The notes under the pieces were generated by a model, which searched no databases, was not told where the DNA came from, and was given only the letters and a program-made list of their open reading frames with translations. Below are positions 1 through 8,266 of a DNA stretch of 64,000 bases, in pieces. The DNA comes from Pedobacter polysacchareus. Its GTDB lineage: Bacteria; Bacteroidota; Bacteroidia; Sphingobacteriales; Sphingobacteriaceae. The DNA lies in contig NZ_JAHYSS010000003.1 in the NCBI RefSeq assembly GCF_019802255.1, forward strand, positions 558,001 through 622,000, read 5' to 3'. Within the stretch, counting starts at the first letter, position 1; each line of letters starts with the position of its first letter. Made by a program: the position numbers and the translations under genes.

Positions 1-1
1 G

Positions 2-1846
2 TGTACCCATGATCTGAATGGAAAGTTCCTTTCCGTTAATGATGCCGGTGCATCTATTTTAGGTTATTCCAGAAAAGAGATTGAACTTATGAGTTTATTT
101 GATGTGGTTCCTGAAAGCAACCACACTCCCTTAAAGGAATATCTGGAAACGATTAAAAATACCGGAAGTGCAGGTGGAAGGATGCTAACCAGAGATAAAA
201 CCGGGAATAAAAAGATATGGTTTTTTAGTAACGTTTTAGAAAATGGGCTAAATGATGAACCGTATATCATAGGTAATGCTGTGGACATTACAGAACAGTA
301 TTACCTGGAACAAGATCTGAAAACTGCAAAAATACATGCTGAAAAAGCAAGTATGGCAAAATCCGAGTTTCTCGCTAATATGAGTCACGAAATAAGAACC
401 CCGTTAAATGGGATAATTGGCTTTACAGACTTGGTTTTAAAAACAAAACTTAACAAAACCCAGCATCAGCATCTCAGCATAGTTAATCAATCAGCAACAA
501 CTCTCTTAGAAATCATTAATGATATTCTTGATTTTTCCAAAATCGAAGCCGGGAAATTGGAATTAGAAATTGAAAAATGTGACCTTTATGAAATCTGTTC
601 TCATGCCACCGAGATCATTCATTTCCAAACACACAAGAAGCAGTTAAATGTCATACTAAATATTGCAGCTAATGTCCCAAACTTTATATGGGCCGATGCT
701 GTCCGGCTGAAACAAGTTTTAGTTAACTTACTGAGTAATGCGACAAAATTCACTGACAAAGGTGAAATCGAACTCAAAGTGGAATCTTTAAAAAATTTAG
801 CAGGAGAAAGTACGATCCGATTCGGTGTGAGAGATACTGGTATAGGCATTAAACAAGACAAATACGATAAAATTTTCGAGGCTTTTTCACAGGAAGACAC
901 CTCTACTACTAAAAAATATGGGGGAACAGGACTAGGCCTTACGATTTCAAATAAGTTGCTAAAAATAATGGACAGCAGGCTTGAATTGATTAGTGAAATT
1001 GGAGTAGGGAGTTTGTTTTATTTTGACCTTAATTTAAAGACTGAACTGGGTGAAGCTGCTTTAATTCACAAAAAACAATCGCCTTATGCAACAGCACCTC
1101 CCACATTAAATCAATATTTAGATTGCTGTTTTAAGATCATGATTGTTGAAGATAATGAAATCAACATGTTTCTTCTCAAAACTATCATTTTAAAAATCAT
1201 GCCCCGATCTATTATTATTGAAGCAGGTAACGGGTCTTCATGCCTGAATCATTTAGAAAACGAAGTCGTAGATCTCATTTTCATGGATGTGCAAATGCCA
1301 GAAATCAATGGTTATCAAGCAGTAAGTAGAATAAGAAAGATGGATAACTCCTCTCATGTTCCTATCATTGCTTTAACTGCCGGCAATGTTAAAGGTGAAA
1401 AAGAAAAGTGTATTGAAGTGGGAATGAATGATTTTGTTCTAAAGCCTATTGTTGAAGAAACTATCCTTCTCCTCCTGGAAAAATGGCTTCTGAATACCTT
1501 AAACAGCGAACAACCCAACACAAATCAGCCCATGCACTTTAATCTTGAACGATTAAACATGTATTGTGATCACGATGAGGAAAGACTGACTAAACTATTA
1601 GCAATGATCAAGCAGCAATTGCTGGATTCCCTATTAAGTCTTGAACTGTATGTAAAACAACAGGATCTACCATCAATAAACAGCCTTGGCCATAAGCTTT
1701 ATGGTACTGCAATGGCGGCGGGTTTTGATCTTTTAGCATTGCTTGCAATGGAGCTAAAGAATATGGATACTTTCCTGGTTTTTGACATGGAAGTCCTATT
1801 AGCCAAAACGAATTTAGAAATAGAAACCATCCTCAACTTACTGTAA
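2..1846 (+). CDS. Hybrid sensor histidine kinase (PAS-HisKA-HATPase-REC-HPt), 5' end outside window
   Basis: The reading frame is open from base 2, so the true start lies upstream of the window; an internal ATG at 89 would cut through the PAS domain (visible residues 5-40 are typical PAS). The order is PAS, short helix, HisKA with the phospho-acceptor His in MSHEIRTP (about visible residue 129), HATPase with GTGLGLT, a receiver with Asp in IFMDVQMP (about residue 429), and a C-terminal HPt module with His in GHKLYG (about residue 564). This is the layout of a full intramolecular phosphorelay, so an output regulator elsewhere is expected. No membrane segment is visible in the part present. The gene ends at a strong hairpin shared with the convergent gene. 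The domain reading is firm; the signal and target are unknown. Confidence 0.93.
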   Translation, partial: CTHDLNGKFLSVNDAGASILGYSRKEIELMSLFDVVPESNHTPLKEYLETIKNTGSAGGRMLTRDKTGNKKIWFFSNVLENGLNDEPYIIGNAVDITEQYYLEQDLKTAKIHAEKASMAKSEFLANMSHEIRTPLNGIIGFTDLVLKTKLNKTQHQHLSIVNQSATTLLEIINDILDFSKIEAGKLELEIEKCDLYEICSHATEIIHFQTHKKQLNVILNIAANVPNFIWADAVRLKQVLVNLLSNATKFTDKGEIELKVESLKNLAGESTIRFGVRDTGIGIKQDKYDKIFEAFSQEDTSTTKKYGGTGLGLTISNKLLKIMDSRLELISEIGVGSLFYFDLNLKTELGEAALIHKKQSPYATAPPTLNQYLDCCFKIMIVEDNEINMFLLKTIILKIMPRSIIIEAGNGSSCLNHLENEVVDLIFMDVQMPEINGYQAVSRIRKMDNSSHVPIIALTAGNVKGEKEKCIEVGMNDFVLKPIVEETILLLLEKWLLNTLNSEQPNTNQPMHFNLERLNMYCDHDEERLTKLLAMIKQQLLDSLLSLELYVKQQDLPSINSLGHKLYGTAMAAGFDLLALLAMELKNMDTFLVFDMEVLLAKTNLEIETILNLL

Positions 1847-1875
1847 GTTAAGACAGGTTGGTAGATGAGGAAACA

Positions 1876-1908
1876 AAAGCTCCTCTTAAAATATTGAAGA
1901 GGAGCTTT
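1876..1908. terminator. Bidirectional terminator hairpin
   Basis: A perfect 12-bp stem (AAAGCTCCTCTT at 1876-1887 pairing with 1897-1908) has a 9-nt loop. It lies between the convergent hybrid kinase and the stress-protein gene and probably ends both transcripts. Confidence 0.8.
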
Positions 1909-1915
1909 CTATATC

Positions 1916-2422
1916 TTATATATTTAGGTCTCCCTCACGGCCTATATCAAGTTTTTGGCCCGAAACTGCACTTGCTGCAACTTTTAAAAAGGTCACCAAT
2001 TTATTTGATTTATTATCCCAATAATGCCCTTCCGAAGGGCTAACTTTTAAAATTCTAATGCGTGGATCTTCTTTTCCTTTTTCAAACCAGCCCTCGATCA
2101 TCTTATTCCAGTATTTATCTATCCTGGATTTATCCTGAGATACTACTGCAATTCCATTAATACTAAGAAAATTGTAATTACTAATATCCGAGTATAAAAC
2201 ACTGATCTGATTACTTTTTTGCAGGTTTTGATAAGTTTCACTTTCAGAAGAAAACAGGAACCATAAATTACCTTCCTCATCTACTTCCTGCCTACTCATG
2301 GGCACAGCATGAAGCTGAGCAACATCAGCAGTATTGGTACACATCATTCCAATATCAATCTTATCAACCAGGGTTTTTAACTTCTCTATTGCCTCAGGGC
2401 GATCTAAATTCTCTGTACTCAT
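1916..2422 (-). CDS. Pyridoxamine 5'-phosphate oxidase-like (general stress protein 26) family protein
   Basis: This 168-residue protein has the split-barrel flavin-binding fold expected of the general stress protein 26 branch. An N-terminal helix is followed by strands with MCTNTADVAQLHAVPM, then GNLWFLFSSES, a Ser-rich segment, and a WF..KEDPRI.IL motif. Such proteins bind FMN, FAD or F420 and are cytosolic; their reaction is usually not known, and the family is often induced by stress. It stands alone on the minus strand, facing the hybrid kinase across a terminator. The length fits the family and nothing appears broken. The family call is good; any enzyme activity is inference. Confidence 0.85.
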   Translation of the reverse strand: MSTENLDRPEAIEKLKTLVDKIDIGMMCTNTADVAQLHAVPMSRQEVDEEGNLWFLFSSESETYQNLQKSNQISVLYSDISNYNFLSINGIAVVSQDKSRIDKYWNKMIEGWFEKGKEDPRIRILKVSPSEGHYWDNKSNKLVTFLKVAASAVSGQKLDIGREGDLNI

Positions 2423-2790
2423 AAATGTTCTTAAAAAGATTTTCTAAACACCAAGTGTCTTTGTACTGCAACACCCGGAACAATTATGATACATAACAAG
2501 TACACGAAATATATGTTTCATAGTTAGCACTTGACCAGCGCATAAACATGAAGACAAAATGCCGCTGCTATAAAATTCAGCAGGGAAGGCGCAAGAATCG
2601 AGATCAATGTAAAACAAGAAAGCGATTAAATAGGAATAATGCTATTTATGTTTAGTAAAATACTCATACGGTTAATTAAATAAATTTCAATATCGGCCAA
2701 TAGTTTAAATTAAATCATAAAATTTATAGTGTGCAATTGGCCGATTCACAAACTAACCATTTGTAAACCAAAATTTTAAACTCATTCCCA
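2423..2790. promoter_or_regulatory. Intergenic region with a spaced 10-bp inverted repeat
   Basis: This 368-bp divergent region holds no gene that I can see. A perfect inverted repeat, ATCGGCCAAT at 2692-2701 and ATTGGCCGAT at 2736-2745, is separated by 34 bp and ends 45 bp before the start of the lyase-like lipoprotein gene. It could be a paired operator or a looped leader. The spacing is too wide for a simple terminator. The role is inference. Confidence 0.35.
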
Positions 2791-3678
2791 ATGAAAATTA
2801 AATATTTAAGCTTATTGCTGACAGGACTTATTTTTAGTTCTTGTAAAAATGGCATTCAAGATTCCGAAAACCCAGAATCCCTGCTGTCATCCAATAAAAC
2901 CAACGCTGATCTTTCCACCTTAGCAGTTAGTGTCACTTTAAATGCCGATGGCCCGGGAAATACCTACAGTTTACTCAATAGCGTACTGGGCGGAACCGCC
3001 TACGAAGTACCAGATTGCGGACATCTGCAGGACCACATTAGTGAAGTATTTGATTCCGGGCTCAATACAAATGTATTTGTGTTTTCCGCACATGTTGCAT
3101 TAGACGATGACAGGTGCGAAGCCAGCGATCGTCAGCGTACGGAAATTAAAACTTATGGTCCTTCGCCGGCAAACCTTAAAGCTACGAATGGTGAAACCGT
3201 TACCTATCGCTGGAAATTTAAGATGGATGCAGGTTTCAAGGCTTCTTCCAGCTTTACCCACCTTCACCAGATTAAAGCTGGCGACGGTGATGATGGATCT
3301 CCCCTAATCACCATTACACCGCGATATGGCGCAAATAATACAGACAAAATGGAGCTGATTCACATCAACTCCTCAGGTACAACTACTAAAGTTAAGACAG
3401 TTAACCTGGCCCCGTTCAAAGGCAATTGGGTGGAAGTTGTAGAAACCATTAAATTTGGTTCTTCCGGAACCTATAACATCACCATCAATAAAGTAAGTGA
3501 TGGCACAAGTTTGATGTCTTATAGCAATTCCAATATGGATTTGTGGAGAACAGGCACCACTTTTTGCCGGCCAAAATGGGGAATTTATCGCAGTCTGAAT
3601 AATTCTTCGCAATTGAGGGATGAAGAGGTTCGTTTTGCTAATTTCTGCATTGCAGAAGGAAACGCTACTTGTCCATAG
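2791..3678 (+). CDS. Secreted lipoprotein with concanavalin-like fold, probable polysaccharide lyase
   Basis: The protein begins with a lipoprotein signal peptide (LIFSSC, acylated Cys near residue 18), so it is exported and membrane-anchored, probably on the cell surface. The remaining ~275 residues read as a beta-jelly-roll of the polysaccharide lyase/lectin superfamily. Visible features are a conserved DRQRTEIKTYG segment, a W-K-F-K strand, SFTHLHQ, and a late RPKWGIYRS motif followed by LRDEEVRFANFC. Paired cysteines near residues 76, 110, 258 and 288 may form disulphides. The substrate cannot be read from the sequence; alginate or another uronate polymer is a guess. It is monocistronic, with a strong terminator downstream. 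An alternative is a non-catalytic glycan-binding lipoprotein. Confidence 0.7.
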   Translation: MKIKYLSLLLTGLIFSSCKNGIQDSENPESLLSSNKTNADLSTLAVSVTLNADGPGNTYSLLNSVLGGTAYEVPDCGHLQDHISEVFDSGLNTNVFVFSAHVALDDDRCEASDRQRTEIKTYGPSPANLKATNGETVTYRWKFKMDAGFKASSSFTHLHQIKAGDGDDGSPLITITPRYGANNTDKMELIHINSSGTTTKVKTVNLAPFKGNWVEVVETIKFGSSGTYNITINKVSDGTSLMSYSNSNMDLWRTGTTFCRPKWGIYRSLNNSSQLRDEEVRFANFCIAEGNATCP

Positions 3679-3694
3679 TTTATGGTTATCTAAA

Positions 3695-3739
3695 TACAAA
3701 AGCATTCAAAAAAGCGCGCGCTCTTTGAATGCTTTTGTA
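3695..3739. terminator. Bidirectional terminator hairpin (16-bp stem)
   Basis: A perfect 16-bp inverted repeat (3695-3710 with 3724-3739) encloses a GC-rich 13-nt loop. It sits between the convergent lyase-like gene and the PAS protein, and T-rich tracts occur on both strands. Confidence 0.85.
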
Positions 3740-3746
3740 ACCTATC

Positions 3747-5120
3747 CTAATTCTCATTTCCTCCTGAGGTTTTATCTGTTTTATTGGTGATGGAGGTAAT
3801 CACCTGATCCAGCTCAACTGAGGATTGGCTGAGGTATTCTATAAGTTCCTTACTATGCTCATCAATACAATTGTATTGCAATAAATCCGCCAAGGCCATG
3901 ATTTTTGTTAAAGGTGCCCGTACTGCATGAGACTGTAACCAAGCAATTTCCTTAAGTCTATTGTTTTGTTCTTTAATGGCGCTCATTTGCTTTTTACTTT
4001 CAGAGATGTCCTGCATTGCCCCGATCATTCTATATGGATTTTGATTCGAGTCAAATCCAATATATCCTCTGTCCATGATATGGCGATAAATACCATCACC
4101 ACACAAAAAACGGTATTCATCCTTCCAAAATTCTATGCCCTGTTCAATGTATGACCCGATCTTTCCCACTACCCTCGGGCGATCTTCAGGATGGATATTA
4201 TTCTCCCACCAGGAAGCATCTGTTAACAGCCCGGGGGCCTTATATTTTAAAACCCCACTTATTCCAAGGTTCCAGCTGATTTTCTTCGTTTTAAGGTTAT
4301 AATCCCAGATGACATCCCTGGTGGCTCTGGCCACAATCTTATAGCGTTCAACGCTCTCAAAAATCTGCTTTTCCTGCTCCACTCTTTCAGTAATGTCCCT
4401 GGAATTACACACAATTCCTAAAATGGAACTGTCTTCGCTTAGATTTGTGGCACGAGTCTCAATCCACCTCCATTCTTCATTTATGTTTTTAAATCTGAAT
4501 GGGGAGAACTGCACCTGATAATTGGTTTTTAATTTTTCAGCATCTTTGACTACCTGCTTCACATCATCGGGATGAATGAAACTCAAAGCGCTTTGACCAA
4601 TAAAAGCGTTAGACTCTATTCCCAGAACCCTTAATGAGGTTGGGCTTACATATTTGTAGTTCAATTCCAAATCAACAATTGCGATCAGATCGGATCCTTC
4701 CTGAACCAGGGCTTTGAATCGCTGCTCACTTAAAGCCAATTGCTGCTCAGCGGTAATCCTACTGGTAATGTCTTGAGCCAGCACCAGCCTTGCCCGTATT
4801 CCATTGAAATCAATTAAGTTACTTTCAATTTCGACAAAAATCATTTCGCCGTTCTTTTTGACATGCCTAAAAAAATTATTATAATATTTGCCATTTTTAA
4901 TATTTTCCTTGACAATAGTATTGACAACGGCCACATCTTCCGAGGGTCTTATATCGGTAATTTTCAGCTTTAAAAATTCCTGTTTGCTGTACCCGTATTT
5001 CAGTTCCGCAGCAAGATTTACCTCTAGAAAGAACAAGCTCTGAGTGTCAAAAACCCACATTGGCAAAGGTGACTTTTCGAATAAATTATAAAGGCTGTTT
5101 TGGTCAATTGTACCCTGCAT
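3747..5120 (-). CDS. Multi-PAS sensor protein ending in an orphan DHp half (no ATPase domain)
   Basis: This 457-residue soluble protein carries three PAS/PAC units (about residues 8-125, 130-245 and 255-375). A final helix pair contains a His in QSHAVRAPL, resembling the phospho-acceptor helix of a histidine kinase. The protein stops about 60 residues after that His, before any HATPase motif (no N, G1 or G2 box), and a terminator follows at once, so this looks like its normal end and not a frameshift. Such proteins could act as dimerising sensors or as phosphate-accepting partners of complete kinases. The neighbouring 885-residue hybrid kinase on the same strand is a possible partner, which is inference. 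A similar but shorter protein lies at 12152-12736. Confidence 0.82.
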   Translation of the reverse strand: MQGTIDQNSLYNLFEKSPLPMWVFDTQSLFFLEVNLAAELKYGYSKQEFLKLKITDIRPSEDVAVVNTIVKENIKNGKYYNNFFRHVKKNGEMIFVEIESNLIDFNGIRARLVLAQDITSRITAEQQLALSEQRFKALVQEGSDLIAIVDLELNYKYVSPTSLRVLGIESNAFIGQSALSFIHPDDVKQVVKDAEKLKTNYQVQFSPFRFKNINEEWRWIETRATNLSEDSSILGIVCNSRDITERVEQEKQIFESVERYKIVARATRDVIWDYNLKTKKISWNLGISGVLKYKAPGLLTDASWWENNIHPEDRPRVVGKIGSYIEQGIEFWKDEYRFLCGDGIYRHIMDRGYIGFDSNQNPYRMIGAMQDISESKKQMSAIKEQNNRLKEIAWLQSHAVRAPLTKIMALADLLQYNCIDEHSKELIEYLSQSSVELDQVITSITNKTDKTSGGNEN

Positions 5121-5329
5121 TTATTTAGATTTAGGTGGGATGATGGAATGAAAATAGGAACTAAAAATTCAGGAAATCTAATAAAACGCTAATTCTACAT
5201 TAAATTTAGAATAAGTTAAGGTTTATAGTCATAAAACAATTTAATTCCATTCTTGTTTAGATAGCCACGATTATGGAGACCAATGTCGCCAACCGCCAAA
5301 TGGCTGACCAGAATAAGACACCAGCCATT

Positions 5330-7987
5330 CTATAAGCGGCCGTAAATTTCAATTTTGTGGTAAAGTTCATCTGGCTTGAATGGCTTGCTGATGTAATCAT
5401 TCATACCAGAATCAAATGCTTTGTATTGAACATCCAACATAGCGGAAGCAGTCAGCGCTATTATAGGTAGTTTCTTAAATTTATCACCCGACAAGGCTCT
5501 GATGGCTGTTGCACTTTGGTATCCATCCAAAACCGGCATCTGTAGATCCATAAAGACCATATCATAGTCCTTTAGTTGTACCTGTTGTAAGGCAAGCAAG
5601 CCATTTCCTACAACATCACATTCTACCTGCCAGAGCTTCATGAATTGTTTTACCAGGATTGCGTTAATTTCATTGTCCTCGGCCATAAGTACTTTAATTC
5701 CCTTTAAATTTTTCAAAGCTTTTACCGGAACTATTTTCCGTTCTATAATTGGCTCATCACTGCCATTGTTAAAGCTCAAACCGAATTTAAAACTGGAACC
5801 GACCTCAGGCGTACTCTCTACCTCTATACTCCCTCCCATTAGTTCAATAAGTCTCTTTGTGATAGCCAGTCCAAGGCCAGTTCCACCATACTTCCTGTTG
5901 GTATCTGCATTTGCCTGGGTAAACCTTTCAAAAATGAATTCCATTTTATCCTTCGGTATACCGATACCAGTATCAGTCACCTCAAAATCAATGATGGTTT
6001 GAACCTCGTTTCTGCTCACAAAAAAAGCAGAAATGCTAACCTTGCCTTTAGATGTAAATTTAATAGCATTGTTGATCAGATTGGTTAAGATTTGCCCCAG
6101 ACGAACAGGGTCACCCATAACGGCCTCTGATAACTGCTCGTCTATGGACAGCTCTAACTCCAGTCCTTTCTCCCTCGCTTTTGCCAATAATGAGAAGCGG
6201 ATATTTTTCAGCAATTCAGGTATACTGAAATCAATCAGTTCGAAGGTGATTACCCCTTCTTCCATTTTGCTGAAATCAAGAATATCGTTGATTAATACCA
6301 ATAAATTATCGCCTGAAAATTTTAGTAATTTCAGGTATTCCAATTGCTCAGGATTGGGATCTTTCAGCAAAAGTAAATTTGTAAAACCAATTACCGCATT
6401 CATAGGGGTTCTGACTTCATGGCTCATGGTAGCCAAGAATTGGGATTTCGCATTAGCAGCTTGTTCAGCAAAATCTTTTGCCATAATCAACTCATTTTCA
6501 GCGTTTTTTTGAGCTGTTATATCCATTATGGCACCGTAAAGTTTGGTCACTTTTCCATATTCATTAATAAAAGGCTTACCTATGGCATGGATATACCTGA
6601 TTTGACCATCAGATAAAATAATACGCAAATTAAATTCAGATGTAATTCGTTCATCAATTGTATGTTGAACTATCCTCTTATAAGTTTCCTTATCATCAGG
6701 ATGGATCATTCTTCCAAAACTTTGGGTATTTGGCCCTTCCTTTTCTGGAATTAATCCAAAAATACGGAACGCTTCATCGGACCAATAGTTCTTACCCGTA
6801 ACCAAATCAGCCTCCCAACTGCCGCTATGTGTCAACTCCTGAGTGTCTGAAAGTAATGCCTGGTTGATCTTGATTAATTCGGTCGCATGTTTCTGTTCTG
6901 TAATATCGTTCCATACAGCTAACAATACAGTCTTACTATTTATATTAACTGGTTTTAATGTTACCAATACTGTAAAAGTCTCTCCATTAATCCGCTTATG
7001 TAGCCACTCAAATTGATGATAGCCATTTTTATAGGCCAAGTTGTCCATTTCAAGAGACTTTTCACTTGAAAGCCGACCATCTGGCTGATATTTAGGCGAA
7101 AAGTCTGCCGGATGGCAAGCAAGCACCTCCGCTTTATTATTACAGTTCAACATAACAATGGCCATATCATTACAGTCAATTACGCCTTTTGTTCCGAACA
7201 AAAAATGAGCATCAGCTGAATATTTAAAGATCACGCTAAGGATTTCTTCAGACAAACGCTTTTCTGTAACATCCTGAATTATCCCATAGAGTTTAACTGC
7301 GATTCCATTTTCAAAAACAGCTTTTCCTGATGTCCTGATCCACTTTTCATTACCTCTGTCTGTAACAACGGAGACTTCAGCATCCCAGGACTCTCCACTT
7401 TTTACCGCCTTTTCGATTAAATTGATGATCAGGACCCTGCCTTCGGCAGAATAGAAACTAAGTGCATGATCTAGATCCGGCACTATTTCCGGTTCAACTT
7501 CATGGATTACGTATACCTCATCAGACCAGAAAAGGTGATTCGTAGGTAAATCCAGCTCCCAGGATCCCGTTTGTGTGAGTTTACCCGTTTCAGTAAACAT
7601 ATCAAACGTGTGCTTTTCTTTCGTGACATCCTTAAAAAACCCATCAATGGTAGTTTTACTTGAACTGCTTATTTCGCCTAAACCTTGTATCCATTTTTTC
7701 TTACCAGAAGGCAAATTAAAATAGCCTTCCCATTTCCAGGGGATTGACAGACTTATTGAGACTTCTAATGAACTTAGAAATGATTCCCTATGCTGTTTTG
7801 ATAAGAGATTCAGCAGTACTTCCATATCGTTAATCAATAAACTTGGATTCAATTCCAATTCCTTTTCAATTGCAGCACTGACAAATAAAAATGAATAACG
7901 ACCTTCATATTCATGAATTCTAAATACAACACAAGGTATTTCCTTAAAAAAAGTAGAAAGATCAAAATTATCTATTGGGATTGACAT
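5330..7987 (-). CDS. Multi-PAS hybrid sensor histidine kinase with receiver domain
   Basis: This 885-residue protein has no clear membrane segment. Four PAS/PAC modules occupy about residues 10-500. A HisKA helix follows with His523 in MSHEVRTPMN, then an HATPase domain with NLINNAIKF, DTGIGI and GGTGLGLAI, and a receiver with phospho-Asp near residue 814 (MVFMDLQMP) and the usual Lys in YISKPF. It should sense cytoplasmic ligands or redox state through PAS and autophosphorylate. There is no DNA-binding output, so a separate HPt or regulator is needed. The two PAS copies containing SGSWE are near duplicates, suggesting internal expansion. The gap to the next gene is 209 bp, so it is probably transcribed on its own. 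Confidence 0.93.
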   Translation of the reverse strand: MSIPIDNFDLSTFFKEIPCVVFRIHEYEGRYSFLFVSAAIEKELELNPSLLINDMEVLLNLLSKQHRESFLSSLEVSISLSIPWKWEGYFNLPSGKKKWIQGLGEISSSSKTTIDGFFKDVTKEKHTFDMFTETGKLTQTGSWELDLPTNHLFWSDEVYVIHEVEPEIVPDLDHALSFYSAEGRVLIINLIEKAVKSGESWDAEVSVVTDRGNEKWIRTSGKAVFENGIAVKLYGIIQDVTEKRLSEEILSVIFKYSADAHFLFGTKGVIDCNDMAIVMLNCNNKAEVLACHPADFSPKYQPDGRLSSEKSLEMDNLAYKNGYHQFEWLHKRINGETFTVLVTLKPVNINSKTVLLAVWNDITEQKHATELIKINQALLSDTQELTHSGSWEADLVTGKNYWSDEAFRIFGLIPEKEGPNTQSFGRMIHPDDKETYKRIVQHTIDERITSEFNLRIILSDGQIRYIHAIGKPFINEYGKVTKLYGAIMDITAQKNAENELIMAKDFAEQAANAKSQFLATMSHEVRTPMNAVIGFTNLLLLKDPNPEQLEYLKLLKFSGDNLLVLINDILDFSKMEEGVITFELIDFSIPELLKNIRFSLLAKAREKGLELELSIDEQLSEAVMGDPVRLGQILTNLINNAIKFTSKGKVSISAFFVSRNEVQTIIDFEVTDTGIGIPKDKMEFIFERFTQANADTNRKYGGTGLGLAITKRLIELMGGSIEVESTPEVGSSFKFGLSFNNGSDEPIIERKIVPVKALKNLKGIKVLMAEDNEINAILVKQFMKLWQVECDVVGNGLLALQQVQLKDYDMVFMDLQMPVLDGYQSATAIRALSGDKFKKLPIIALTASAMLDVQYKAFDSGMNDYISKPFKPDELYHKIEIYGRL

Positions 7988-8266
7988 ACATTTTGGGTGC
8001 TAAAAAAATCTGTAAATTGATTGCCTAATAAGTTACACCCATTATCATCCTATTGGTATACATCCAACTGATCCAAAAATGAGGCATAACACTAATTTTC
8101 TGAAAACAACACAGACTCTTTAATCAAAGAATGGTTTTCATAAATCATCAAATATTTTATTTTTTTATTATAGTTTTTTTAAACAAGCCTGGATTATCAG
8201 AACAAGGTATCTAAAGGAAAAACCTGCACGCGAAAGGCTTGAAGGTAAAGCCTAAAATTCGCTGTT

